A stretch of DNA of 64,000 nt from positions 372,001 to 436,000 of the forward strand of contig JACKJS010000002.1 in the NCBI GenBank assembly GCA_020637815.1. Direction: 5' to 3'. The notes below the pieces were generated by a model. It ran no database searches. It was not told the origin of the DNA and saw nothing but the letters and a program-made list of their open reading frames with translations. This DNA is from Hyphomicrobiaceae bacterium. Lineage in GTDB: Bacteria; Pseudomonadota; Alphaproteobacteria; Rhizobiales; Methyloligellaceae. The translations under genes and the position numbers were made by a program. This document shows, in pieces, positions 32,799-40,914 of this stretch (its first letter is position 1; the number at the start of each line of letters is the position of its first letter).

Positions 32799-34520
32799 AT
32801 GCCGCATTCATCTCCGCTGATCACAACGGTGGTGGCCGCGCTGTCGCTCGCGTGGGTTTTGGGCGTGTTGGCGCAACGGCTGAGATTGCCCCCGATTTTC
32901 GGGTATTTGCTGGCCGGCATCGCCATAGGGCCCTTCACTCCGGGCTTTGTTGCCGATCCCGACCTTGCGGGGCAGCTCGCGGAACTCGGGGTGATCCTGT
33001 TGATGTTCGGCGTCGGATTGCACTTCTCATTACAGGATCTGCTGGCAGTTCGCTGGATCGCCATTCCGGGCGCGGTGGCGCAGATTGCCAGCGCTACCCT
33101 GATGGGTGCGGCGCTTGCGATTTGGTTTGGCTGGGAGCCGGCAGCGGCACTGATATTCGGACTCGCCCTTTCGGTGGCGAGTACCGTGGTTCTGCTGCGC
33201 GCGCTACAGGAGCGGCGGTTGGTTCAGACGGAGCGCGGACGCATCGCCGTGGGTTGGCTCGTCGTCGAGGACATCGTGATGGTGCTCACGCTCGTCCTGT
33301 TGCCGGCCCTCGCGGGCTTGCTTGGGGCAGGCGGTGCCTCGCAGATGGGATTTGCGGGTATCGTCGAAACGCTCGGCGTCACGGTTGCTAAGCTCGCTGC
33401 CTTCGTCGCGATGATGTTGATCGTCGGCAAGCGTCTCATTCCCTGGATCCTCCACTATGTCGCCTATACGGGCAGCCGGGAACTGTTCCGCCTGTCCGTG
33501 TTCGTGCTGGCGCTTGGAACCGCTTTTATCGCGGCCGCGCTATTCGACGTTTCATTCGCATTGGGAGCCTTCTTCGCAGGGATGATGCTGAGCGAATCGG
33601 AGCTCAGCCACCAAGCGGCGCAGGAAACGCTGCCCTTGCGGGATGCGTTCGCGGTCCTCTTCTTCGTGTCGGTTGGCATGTTGTTCAACCCAAACGTCCT
33701 TGTCGAAGAGCCGCTTGCTATCCTCGCGACCGTGGCGATCATCCTGATCGGAAAGTCGGTGGCGGCCTACGGAATCATGAGGCTCGCCGGCTATTCGGGC
33801 ACGACGGCTCTGACGATCTCCGTCTCCCTCGCTCAGATCGGCGAGTTCTCATTCATCTTGGCCAATCTCGGCGTTGGCCTCCAACTACTGCCCGAGGCAG
33901 GACGCGATCTCATTCTGGGCGGGGCGATAGTGTCCATCTTGGTCAACCCACTTCTATTTGCCGCGCTCGATCGCTTCCATGGCCGCGCCGACCGAACCGG
34001 AACCGACGAGTCGGCTCCCTCGGACAGTGGCGAGGACACTCCCCGAGAGCCTATCCAGCCGACGGGCCTCATGGATCACGTCGTACTCGTTGGGCACGGC
34101 CGGGTTGGCGGCCATATCAGTTCGGTGCTGAGGCAGGCGCACATGCCTCTCTTAATTATCGAAGACAAGCAAGACATGATCGCCAGCGTCGATGGCGACG
34201 ATGTCGTGGCGATGGCCGGCAATGCCGCCGCCCCGGAACTCATCTCCGCGGCCAACCTCACGAAGGCGCGGGGTTTGCTGGTGGCCGTCGCCGATGCGTT
34301 CGAGGGCGGGCAGATCGTCGAGCAGGCCCGCGCGATCAATCCATCGCTGCTGATCGTGGCACGGGCGCATTCCGATGCCGAGGCCGACCATCTCATGATG
34401 CACGGCGCAACGCTCGCGGTGCGAGCCGAACATGAAACGGCCAAGGCCATGGTCGCGGAACTGATGACGAGGCTCGACGACAAGCCGCGGCCGACGCAAA
34501 GGGATCGCGATTGTTCCTGA
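32799..34520 (+). CDS. Monovalent cation:proton antiporter-2 family protein (KefB/YbaL-like)
   Basis: A 573-residue inner-membrane CPA2 transporter: about 12 helices over residues 1-395 with the family GYLLAGIAIGP and LMFGVGLHFSL blocks, then a cytosolic TrkA-N (RCK) domain from about 425 with VVLVGHGRVG, the NAD-binding loop. YbaL/KefB-like proteins exchange K+ or Na+ for H+ and are gated by nucleotide or glutathione adducts. No KefF-type partner is nearby. The C-terminal TrkA-C domain is absent, as in YbaL. The next gene, for a DedA-family protein, lies about 160 bases on. Confidence 0.9.
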   Translation: MPHSSPLITTVVAALSLAWVLGVLAQRLRLPPIFGYLLAGIAIGPFTPGFVADPDLAGQLAELGVILLMFGVGLHFSLQDLLAVRWIAIPGAVAQIASATLMGAALAIWFGWEPAAALIFGLALSVASTVVLLRALQERRLVQTERGRIAVGWLVVEDIVMVLTLVLLPALAGLLGAGGASQMGFAGIVETLGVTVAKLAAFVAMMLIVGKRLIPWILHYVAYTGSRELFRLSVFVLALGTAFIAAALFDVSFALGAFFAGMMLSESELSHQAAQETLPLRDAFAVLFFVSVGMLFNPNVLVEEPLAILATVAIILIGKSVAAYGIMRLAGYSGTTALTISVSLAQIGEFSFILANLGVGLQLLPEAGRDLILGGAIVSILVNPLLFAALDRFHGRADRTGTDESAPSDSGEDTPREPIQPTGLMDHVVLVGHGRVGGHISSVLRQAHMPLLIIEDKQDMIASVDGDDVVAMAGNAAAPELISAANLTKARGLLVAVADAFEGGQIVEQARAINPSLLIVARAHSDAEADHLMMHGATLAVRAEHETAKAMVAELMTRLDDKPRPTQRDRDCS

Positions 34521-34681
34521 GGCCGCGAGGTGCCGCGTCCGGTCGTTCCATCAGGTCGTTCCTTTTCGGCACATTTGTCACAGCCGCCGCCGATGCATCG
34601 GCAGCGATGCCGGTTCGAGCCCGGACAACGGTCGAACGGATAAAATAGACAAGCGAACGGCTCGCCGTTAAAGGAAGCGCG

Positions 34682-35263
34682 ATGTTCAGGCGGGCCTACG
34701 ACAAGATGATGGACCTTGCGTCCCACCGCAACGCGCCTTGGGCGCTTGCGGGCGTCGCGTTTGTCGAGAGCTCGGTGTTTCCGCTGCCGCCGGACATCAT
34801 GCTGATCCCCATGGTTCTCGCCGAACGGCGCAAGGCTTGGCTGTTCGCCGCGATCGCCACCATCGCCTCGGTCCTTGGCGGCATCTTCGGCTACGTCATC
34901 GGCTATTTTCTGTTCGACACGGTTGGGCAGCCGATCCTCAATTTTTACGGCTACGGCCATAGGTTCGAGGAGTTTGCCGCGCGCTATAACGACTATGGCG
35001 CCTGGATCGTCTTCATCGCGGGCGTGACACCGTTTCCCTACAAGGTCATCACCATCGCCAGCGGTGTCACGCACCTGAATTTCTTCGTGTTCATGATCGC
35101 GAGCGTCGTCGCGCGCGGCATTCGCTTCTTCGCACTGACGGCTCTGCTGTATTGGTTTGGCCCGCCCATCAAATCGTTCATCGACAGATATTTCGGCATT
35201 CTGTCGGTGGTCTTCGTGGTGCTGTTGGTTGGCGGCTTCGTGCTCATCAAGTATGTGATGTAA
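34682..35263 (+). CDS. DedA/YqaA-family membrane protein
   Basis: A 193-residue inner-membrane protein of the VTT/DedA superfamily, the YqaA branch. It has the re-entrant signature FVESSVFPLPPDIMLIPM near the N-terminus and the second half-site GVTPFPYKVITIASG, whose Arg/Lys and Pro mark the family. DedA proteins move lipid carriers such as undecaprenyl phosphate or phospholipids. The gene ends two bases before the dsbB ATG, so the two are one transcription unit. Confidence 0.88.
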   Translation: MFRRAYDKMMDLASHRNAPWALAGVAFVESSVFPLPPDIMLIPMVLAERRKAWLFAAIATIASVLGGIFGYVIGYFLFDTVGQPILNFYGYGHRFEEFAARYNDYGAWIVFIAGVTPFPYKVITIASGVTHLNFFVFMIASVVARGIRFFALTALLYWFGPPIKSFIDRYFGILSVVFVVLLVGGFVLIKYVM

Positions 35264-35265
35264 CC

Positions 35266-35763
35266 ATGAGCGGAGATCGCGACAGGCTTGCGGGGCAGAT
35301 GATGGCGGCGAGTGCCATCGTCTTTGGCGCCGCCCTGCTGACGATCCTCACCGCCCATGCATTCGAGCGCTTTGGCGGTTACGCGCCCTGTCCGCTCTGC
35401 CTGCAGGAACGCTACGCCTACTATTTCGGCGTGCCCGCCGCGGTTGTCGCGTTCTTCGCGGCGCGTGGAAACGGCTTCGGCTTCGCCCGGCTCGTACTCG
35501 TCCTGATCGCAATCGGCTTCCTCATCAATATGGCGGTCGGCATCTATCATTCCGGTGCGGAGTGGAAGTTTTGGCCGGGGCCGGCCACGTGCGGCGGCGG
35601 GTTCGACCTCAAATGGGGAAGCGAGGGCATCGTCGACACGCCGGTGATCCGCTGCGACGAGGCATCGTGGCGCTTCCTCGGCCTGTCCTTTGCCGGCTGG
35701 AACGCGGTCGCCTCGGCGATCCTCGCGGGAATCGCGGCCTGGGGCGCGTCGCGTCGCGGTTGA
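35266..35763 (+). CDS. dsbB: Disulfide bond formation protein B
   Basis: A 165-residue four-helix inner-membrane quinone-dependent oxidase that recharges DsbA. The first redox pair is Cys42-Cys45 (PCPLC) and the second is Cys109 and Cys130 in the periplasmic loop. The helix pattern and QERY after the first pair are typical of the alphaproteobacterial form. The ATG starts 2 bases after the upstream DedA stop; that spacing sets the start over the longer frame. Confidence 0.92.
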   Translation: MSGDRDRLAGQMMAASAIVFGAALLTILTAHAFERFGGYAPCPLCLQERYAYYFGVPAAVVAFFAARGNGFGFARLVLVLIAIGFLINMAVGIYHSGAEWKFWPGPATCGGGFDLKWGSEGIVDTPVIRCDEASWRFLGLSFAGWNAVASAILAGIAAWGASRRG

Positions 35764-35873
35764 ACGGGCCTGCCTCAAGCAGCCACTCACGACAATTTCA
35801 AACGCCTTGATTGGCGGACGCTCCGTGCGCGCTGGTACCAAAGTGCAGAAGAAGTCTCTGCTTGGAGGTGCCA

Positions 35874-36266
35874 ATGACCCGTGTTCGTACGCTACTCGCC
35901 GGACTTGCCGTCCTTTTGCTTCTCGTCCCCGCGGCGGCTTCGGCGGCGGAATGGAAGGCCTATAGTCCCGAGGCGCTGACTGCGGCACAGAGTGCCGGAA
36001 AGCCCATCCTCGTGGATGTGTTCGCGGCATGGTGCCCGACCTGCCGGGCCCAGAACCCGATCCTCGTCAAGCTCACCAATGAGCCGAAATACAAGGATCT
36101 CGTGGTTCTCAAAGCCGATTTCGACCAGGACAAGGACGCCTTGAAGGCGCTGCGCGTGCAGTCTCAGAGCACGCTCATCGTGTTCAAGGGCGACAAGGAG
36201 CTCGACCGTTCCGTGGGCTCCACCGATCCGGTGGCCATCGAAGGGCTGCTCGATCTGACGCTCTAG
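35874..36266 (+). CDS. Exported thioredoxin-fold protein
   Basis: A 130-residue protein with a signal peptide (to about SASA, residue 24) and a thioredoxin fold carrying the CPTC redox pair Cys54/Cys57 in VFAAWCPTC. It is likely a periplasmic reductant or oxidant. The ATG at 35874 follows a strong GGAGGTG site. It is 21 bases before the CcdA-like membrane transporter of electrons, which suggests this is its periplasmic partner, as in DsbD split systems. Confidence 0.88.
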   Translation: MTRVRTLLAGLAVLLLLVPAAASAAEWKAYSPEALTAAQSAGKPILVDVFAAWCPTCRAQNPILVKLTNEPKYKDLVVLKADFDQDKDALKALRVQSQSTLIVFKGDKELDRSVGSTDPVAIEGLLDLTL

Positions 36267-36287
36267 GCGACCGCTAGGACGACGCTC

Positions 36288-37007
36288 ATGCTCGCTACGC
36301 TTGGCCTCGCGCTTCTCGCCGGACTCTTGTCGGTCCTGTCGCCCTGTGTGCTGCCGCTGTTGCCGATCGTGTTCGGGACGGCGCAGAGCGAGCATCGCAT
36401 GGGACCCGCGGCGCTTGCATGTGGCCTCGCAATTTCGTTCACCGCCATCGGCTTGTTCGTCGCGACGATCGGCTATGCCGTCGGCCTCGACACGGATGTG
36501 TTCCGCATGGTGTCGGCGGCGCTGCTGATCGTGGTGGGCGCGGTGCTGCTCGTTCCCGCCTTGCAGGTGCAGGTCGCCATGGCGGCGAGCCCGGTTGGGA
36601 ACTGGGTCGAGGAGCACTTTGGCGGGTTCGAGGGGACGAACCTTTGGGGTCAATTCGGCGTCGGGCTTTTGCTCGGCGCGGTGTGGGCCCCGTGCGTCGG
36701 TCCGACGCTTGGTGCCGCCTCCGTGCTTGCTGCAAAGGGCGAGAATCTCGGGCAGGTCGCTCTGACCATGGCGGCCTTCGGCATCGGCGCAGCTTTGCCG
36801 CTGATGGTGTTGGGCTTCGCCTCCCGCGAAGCGATGCAGCGCTGGCGCGGACGGCTTACGGAGGCGGGCAAGGGCGGCAAGATGCTGCTCGGTGTGGTGC
36901 TGGTCGCGGTCGGGCTCTTGGTCGCGACCGGCGCCGACAAGACGCTCGAGACGGTTTTCGTCGATGCCTCGCCGCAGTGGCTGACCAACCTCACCACGCG
37001 GTACTAA
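36288..37007 (+). CDS. CcdA/DsbD-like transmembrane electron transporter
   Basis: A 239-residue six-helix membrane protein of the CcdA family, which carries electrons from cytosolic thioredoxin to periplasmic thiol proteins. The paired redox cysteines are Cys20 (LSPCVLPLLP) and Cys136 (APCVGPTLG), each in the conserved Pro-flanked motif. It directly follows the thioredoxin-like gene and probably reduces it, serving cytochrome c maturation or periplasmic repair. Helix layout and length match. Confidence 0.9.
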   Translation: MLATLGLALLAGLLSVLSPCVLPLLPIVFGTAQSEHRMGPAALACGLAISFTAIGLFVATIGYAVGLDTDVFRMVSAALLIVVGAVLLVPALQVQVAMAASPVGNWVEEHFGGFEGTNLWGQFGVGLLLGAVWAPCVGPTLGAASVLAAKGENLGQVALTMAAFGIGAALPLMVLGFASREAMQRWRGRLTEAGKGGKMLLGVVLVAVGLLVATGADKTLETVFVDASPQWLTNLTTRY

Positions 37008-37016
37008 CGCAAAAGC

Positions 37017-37625
37017 CTACGGCTCCAGCTCGGTATCCCAGTAGAGATAGTCGAGCCAGCTCTCATGCAGATAGTTCGGCGGGAACAGCCGCCCGTTGCT
37101 GTGCAGCTCGAACACGGTTGGCCGGTAGGGCGTCTGCGCGGGCCACATCTTGGCGCGGGTCGGCATGTCGCCGCCCTTGGCTAAATTGCACGGAGCGCAG
37201 GCCGTGACCACGTTGTCCCAGCGCGTCAGGCCGCCTTTGTTGCGGGGAATCAGGTGATCGAAGGTGAGGTCCTGGTTGGTGCCGCAATACTGGCACGTAA
37301 AACGGTCGCGCAGGAACACGTTGAATCGGGTGAAGGCCGGATAGAGCGCGGGCCTGACGTAGTTCTTCAGCGAGACGACGCTCGGAAGCCGCATTTCGAA
37401 GGAGGGGGAGTGCACCGCGTGATCGTATTCGGAGACGATGTTCACGCGGTCCAGAAACACGGCCTTGACCGTGTCCTGCCAGTTCCAAAGCGATAGTGGA
37501 TAATAAGAGAGAGGCCGAAAGTCAGCATTCAGCACGAGGGCCGGAAAGGTTCCGGGTGCGGCCGATGCTGTTGCGACGTTCAAGGCCTTCAGGTCCTCTT
37601 TGCTGCCCGTCGCACTCAGGCTCAA
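37017..37625 (-). CDS. HNH endonuclease family protein
   Basis: A 202-residue protein of the common stand-alone HNH family. The zinc-bound HNH fold reads C111-x2-C114, Asp123-His124 (LTFDHLIPRNKGG), Asn138 (WDNVVTACAPCN), C143-x2-C146. The N-terminal 90 residues (PALVLNADFRPLSYYPLSLWNW) are the conserved extension of this chromosomal group, which is widespread in Alphaproteobacteria, probably with a housekeeping DNA role rather than defence. It is convergent with the CcdA-like gene. Confidence 0.92.
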   Translation of the reverse strand: MSLSATGSKEDLKALNVATASAAPGTFPALVLNADFRPLSYYPLSLWNWQDTVKAVFLDRVNIVSEYDHAVHSPSFEMRLPSVVSLKNYVRPALYPAFTRFNVFLRDRFTCQYCGTNQDLTFDHLIPRNKGGLTRWDNVVTACAPCNLAKGGDMPTRAKMWPAQTPYRPTVFELHSNGRLFPPNYLHESWLDYLYWDTELEP

Positions 37626-37701
37626 CCTTAGTTGTTGCGGGAGATACTATAAGGACGTGTCACGAATGTGAAGGACCCCATATGATGTGATTGTGACGGC
37701 G

Positions 37702-38373
37702 TTAGCCGGGGCTGCGCCCGCGTGCGAACGCGTCCCTGAGGAACGTGCCGCCAAGACGCAAACCCTCGCCGTCGATGCCATGGCCAATTCCCCGGCTGAC
37801 ATGCCATTGCACGCTCAAGCCGGCTTGGCCCAAGACTTCGCGGGCCATGATCATCGCATCGACGGGAATCACTTCGTCCATATCGCCATGGACCAGCAGA
37901 ATGGCTGGCGCCTCCCCAGGCGGGGGCAGGTCCTCGACCGTCGCGAGCGCACCGGAATAGCCGACAATGGCCGCGGGCTTGGCGTTTCGTGTCAGTCCCA
38001 CGGCCAGAGCCATCATCGTGCCCTGGCTGAACCCGACCAGCGCAAGCGATTCGGAGGTGAGACCATGGCGTTCGAGCTCGGCGTCTAAAAACGAATCGAG
38101 GGCCGGAGCCGCTTTCTTGACGCCCGCGGCGACAATGGACATGTCGCCGAGAGACAGGTCGAACCATTGCCGCCCCATCGGCGCCATGCCGCACGGCTGC
38201 GGCGCATCGGGCGACACGAATGCCGCGTTGGGTAGGAGCGGGGCCCATTCCCGGCCGAGCCCGATGAGGTCGTTTCCGTCCGCGCCGTAGCCATGGAGGA
38301 AAACGACAAGCTGCTTGGGTGCCCCGCCGGCGGCAGGTGCCAGGCGGGGACCGTCAAGTTGTGGTGTCGTCAT
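37702..38373 (-). CDS. Carboxylesterase/phospholipase-type alpha/beta hydrolase
   Basis: A 223-residue hydrolase of the small acyl-protein-thioesterase-like family. The catalytic triad is Ser116 (GFSQG), Asp166 (VHGDMDEVIP) and His198 (IGHGID), and the N-terminal LHGYGADGND forms the oxyanion region. There is no signal peptide. Family members cleave short-chain esters or lysophospholipids. It lies upstream of bfr on the same strand but has no obvious link to it. Confidence 0.9.
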   Translation of the reverse strand: MTTPQLDGPRLAPAAGGAPKQLVVFLHGYGADGNDLIGLGREWAPLLPNAAFVSPDAPQPCGMAPMGRQWFDLSLGDMSIVAAGVKKAAPALDSFLDAELERHGLTSESLALVGFSQGTMMALAVGLTRNAKPAAIVGYSGALATVEDLPPPGEAPAILLVHGDMDEVIPVDAMIMAREVLGQAGLSVQWHVSRGIGHGIDGEGLRLGGTFLRDAFARGRSPG

Positions 38374-38400
38374 GATGCCGCAGAGCCCGTCCTTTCGGGA

Positions 38401-38892
38401 CTACTCGCCCTCGACATTGTTGGCGGAATCGGCGTTGAGCTGACCGTAATTCTGCGCGCCGATGTCGTTCAGGAGGCCAAGCTGCGTCTCGATAAAGTCG
38501 ATATGGCCTTCCTCGTCCGCGAGCAGTTCGTCGAACAGGTCCATGCTCACGAAATCCTCTTCCTTACGGCAGGCAACGCGGGCTTCCATGTAGAGCGCGC
38601 GGGCGCCGTATTCGGCCTTGAGGTCGCATTCGAGAATTTCTTTGACGTTCTGCCCGATCATGAGCGGATCGAGCTTCTGCATGTTCGGGAAGCCCTCGAG
38701 GAAGATGATGCGTGTGACGAGCTTGTCGGCGTGATGCATCTCTTCGATCGATTCCTCGCGCTCCTTCTTGGCGAGCTTGGTGTAGCCCCAGTCCTCGAGC
38801 AGCCGGTAATGCAGCCAATATTGATTGACGGCCGTGAGTTCGCTGGTGAGCGCCTTGTTCAGATATTCAATGACTGTCGGGTTACCCTTCAT
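38401..38892 (-). CDS. bfr: Bacterioferritin
   Basis: A 163-residue ferritin-like protein that forms a 24-mer iron store. All ferroxidase residues are present: Glu18, Glu51, His54, Glu94, Glu127 and His130, and the heme ligand Met52 is kept, so it should bind heme at subunit interfaces. It lies downstream of bfd on the same strand with a 55-base gap and should share its iron-controlled promoter. Confidence 0.97.
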   Translation of the reverse strand: MKGNPTVIEYLNKALTSELTAVNQYWLHYRLLEDWGYTKLAKKEREESIEEMHHADKLVTRIIFLEGFPNMQKLDPLMIGQNVKEILECDLKAEYGARALYMEARVACRKEEDFVSMDLFDELLADEEGHIDFIETQLGLLNDIGAQNYGQLNADSANNVEGE

Positions 38893-38947
38893 TGTGTCCC
38901 ATCTCCTGTCTGCCTCTATTGATCAAGCCTGGTGGTTCGCCGCGCGG

Positions 38948-39199
38948 TCAGTCCGCCGGCGGTGTGTCGTCGAATGGTGATCGGTGCGGGAACGACGCCG
39001 CCGAACTCGGTCCCTCTTCATCGTATCCAACCATGAGTTTGGCTACGAGTGGCATGCAGTTTCCGCAGACCGGCCGCTTGCCGAGGGTTCGGTATATGAG
39101 GCCAGGCGTCAGCACGACAAATGGGTCCTTCGTCCGCAAGGCCGATACGGCGTCGTGAATGTCTTGCGACGTGATCATGGTGCACGAACAGATAATCAT
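38948..39199 (-). CDS. bfd: Bacterioferritin-associated ferredoxin
   Basis: An 83-residue [2Fe-2S] protein that releases iron from bacterioferritin by reducing it. The four cluster cysteines are in CSC (Cys4, Cys6) and VCGNC (Cys45, Cys48), the CxC...CxxC order of the BFD fold. I start at the ATG at 39199. The frame also opens at a TTG six codons upstream (39217). The candidate Irr operator lies about 73 bases before the start. The C-terminal 30 residues are a non-conserved acidic tail. Confidence 0.93.
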   Translation of the reverse strand: MIICSCTMITSQDIHDAVSALRTKDPFVVLTPGLIYRTLGKRPVCGNCMPLVAKLMVGYDEEGPSSAASFPHRSPFDDTPPAD

Positions 39200-39271
39200 G
39201 CCTTCTTCTAAGGCCAAAGCGATGGGTTTGTCGTCATCTGACAGGCGTCTTTCGGGCCGCGCCGCCTTTAC

Positions 39272-39288
39272 ATTAGAAATGTTCTAAA
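39272..39288. promoter_or_regulatory. Candidate Irr box (iron control element)
   Basis: Perfect inverted repeat TTAGAA-ATG-TTCTAA, matching the alphaproteobacterial Irr/ICE motif TTTAGAA-N3-TTCTAAA. It lies 73 bases upstream of bfd on the minus strand and 150 bases upstream of the histidine-kinase-like gene on the plus strand. Control of bfd-bfr by Irr under iron limitation is well known in Rhizobiales; here it is inferred from the sequence. Confidence 0.7.
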
Positions 39289-39439
39289 CCACAAGCTGCT
39301 GGCGGATCAAGGCGATTTTTGGGTTTTGGCCGCCAAACGAGTTTAGGACTTCATCAACCAACCGACTTAGCGGCGTCTTAAATCCTCTCCGCGATGCTTA
39401 TCGCTACGAAGAAACATGTGAGCATTGGGTGGGGCTGAA

Positions 39440-40891
39440 ATGCAGGGGAATGAATTTCGCGCCGAGGATCTGTTCGGGCAGATCGAAGGTTTGGTCGCAC
39501 AACTCGAGGTCGAGCGTATGGCGCGCCTTGAGGCGGAGGCCGCGAATGCGGGCACGCTTGGGCTGATCGACATTGTCAGCAAGAAGCTACGCCCGCCGAT
39601 GGAGTCCGTCACGGCCCTGACCAACCGGATTCTTTCGGGTCCGTTGAGCCTGGCTCAGCGGCGCGACGCGGAGATCCTTTCGCATTCGATGGACCGCATT
39701 CTCAGCGCCCTGACTGAGGTTCTCGACTTCAGGACGCTTGAGTCCGGCGATGCCGAGTTCCAGGTGGAGTCGTTCGACTTTCATGCGCTCGTCCGCGAGA
39801 TGGCGTCCGCGCTGCAGGCGTGTGCGAGCGCCAAGGGACTGACCAGCAGCGTGGACATGGCCGCCAATTGCCCGCGCCGCATTGTCGGGGACGCCATGCG
39901 TGTCCGTCAGGTGCTCATGGCCTTGATGGAAACCTCCATCGCGGCCACGAACGAAGGCTCGATCCGGCTTTACGTGAGCATCAACGACGCGGCGTCACCC
40001 GTGACCGTCCGCTTCGACATCACCGATACGAGTCCCGGTCTTACGCCTCAGCAGCAGGCGGCGCTGTTTCAGCCATCAACCGACACCATGCGTTCCGACG
40101 GCGGGCTTGGCTTGCCGATCGCGCAACGGATCGCCGAAGCGATGGATGGCGTCGTCGCGTGCGACAGCGCGCTCGGCCAAGGCACGCTTTATTGGTTCAC
40201 ATTCAAAGCTCTGATTCCCGAGGAGATGGCGGACGCCGAGAACCCTGCGCCGATGGCGGCGGGACTGGTCGACGATGTTCCACTCGTGGGCGAGACGCTC
40301 GACCTGTTCCACGAGGACGCCGCGCCGCAACACGCGCCAGCGGCCACCGAACCGATGGATGTTGCCGTGGTGGAAATGCCCGCGGCCCAGGCGTCCAAGG
40401 AAGCGTTCAAAGAACCATCCAAAATGCCATCCGATGAAGCGCCAAAGCCCAAGCCTGCCAGTGCGCCTTCGGACAAGCTCGAAGGCCATGTGCTTCTGAT
40501 CGAAGACAACACGGTCAACCGCCTGTTGATCGGTGCCTATCTCGAAGAATTCGGGCTCACCTTCGATCTCGCCGAAACCGGCGCGGCCGCTCTTCTGTGT
40601 CTCGACCAGCGGCGCTACGATCTCGTGCTGATGGATACGGTTCTGCCGGACTATCGTGGCGTGCAGCTCGCCCAGCGGATTCGGTCGCTCGAATCCCGGT
40701 CGGCGCATGCGCCGATCGTCGCACTTGCGACGCTCACGGAGACAGCCGACGAAGAGACGTTCGTCGAGGCGGGCGTGAATGCGTCCGTGGACAAGCCGAT
40801 CCAAGGCCGGGAGCTCTATGCCGCGCTCGTGCCGCTTCTGCCCGCGCAGGAGATCGCCGATCCGGAACCGGCCGAGATGCCGTTCTGCTAG
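39440..40891 (+). CDS. Degenerate hybrid histidine kinase-like protein with receiver domain
   Basis: A 483-residue cytosolic protein: HisKA-like helices at about 38-105, a HATPase-like domain at 145-255, a Pro/Ala-rich linker at 255-345 and a receiver domain at 348-470. The phospho-accepting His of the H box is replaced by Lys48 in SKKLRPPM (usual S-H-E-L-R-T-P). The N box lacks its Asn (ALMETSIAAT) and the G1 box reads DTSPGL, while G2 GGLGLPIA remains. The receiver keeps Glu355-Asp356, phospho-acceptor Asp399 and Lys452. It looks like a pseudokinase with a live receiver. It is convergent with ecm. Confidence 0.78.
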   Translation: MQGNEFRAEDLFGQIEGLVAQLEVERMARLEAEAANAGTLGLIDIVSKKLRPPMESVTALTNRILSGPLSLAQRRDAEILSHSMDRILSALTEVLDFRTLESGDAEFQVESFDFHALVREMASALQACASAKGLTSSVDMAANCPRRIVGDAMRVRQVLMALMETSIAATNEGSIRLYVSINDAASPVTVRFDITDTSPGLTPQQQAALFQPSTDTMRSDGGLGLPIAQRIAEAMDGVVACDSALGQGTLYWFTFKALIPEEMADAENPAPMAAGLVDDVPLVGETLDLFHEDAAPQHAPAATEPMDVAVVEMPAAQASKEAFKEPSKMPSDEAPKPKPASAPSDKLEGHVLLIEDNTVNRLLIGAYLEEFGLTFDLAETGAAALLCLDQRRYDLVLMDTVLPDYRGVQLAQRIRSLESRSAHAPIVALATLTETADEETFVEAGVNASVDKPIQGRELYAALVPLLPAQEIADPEPAEMPFC

Positions 40892-40894
40892 GAG

Positions 40895-40914
40895 AGGCCG
40901 GCCTTAGCCGGCCT
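40895..40914. terminator. Bidirectional hairpin between convergent genes
   Basis: AGGCCGGC-CTTA-GCCGGCCT, a perfect 8-base stem overlapping the last codons of ecm and lying 3 bases after the kinase-like gene. No T-run follows on either strand, so it may work with Rho or only protect 3' ends. Confidence 0.4.
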
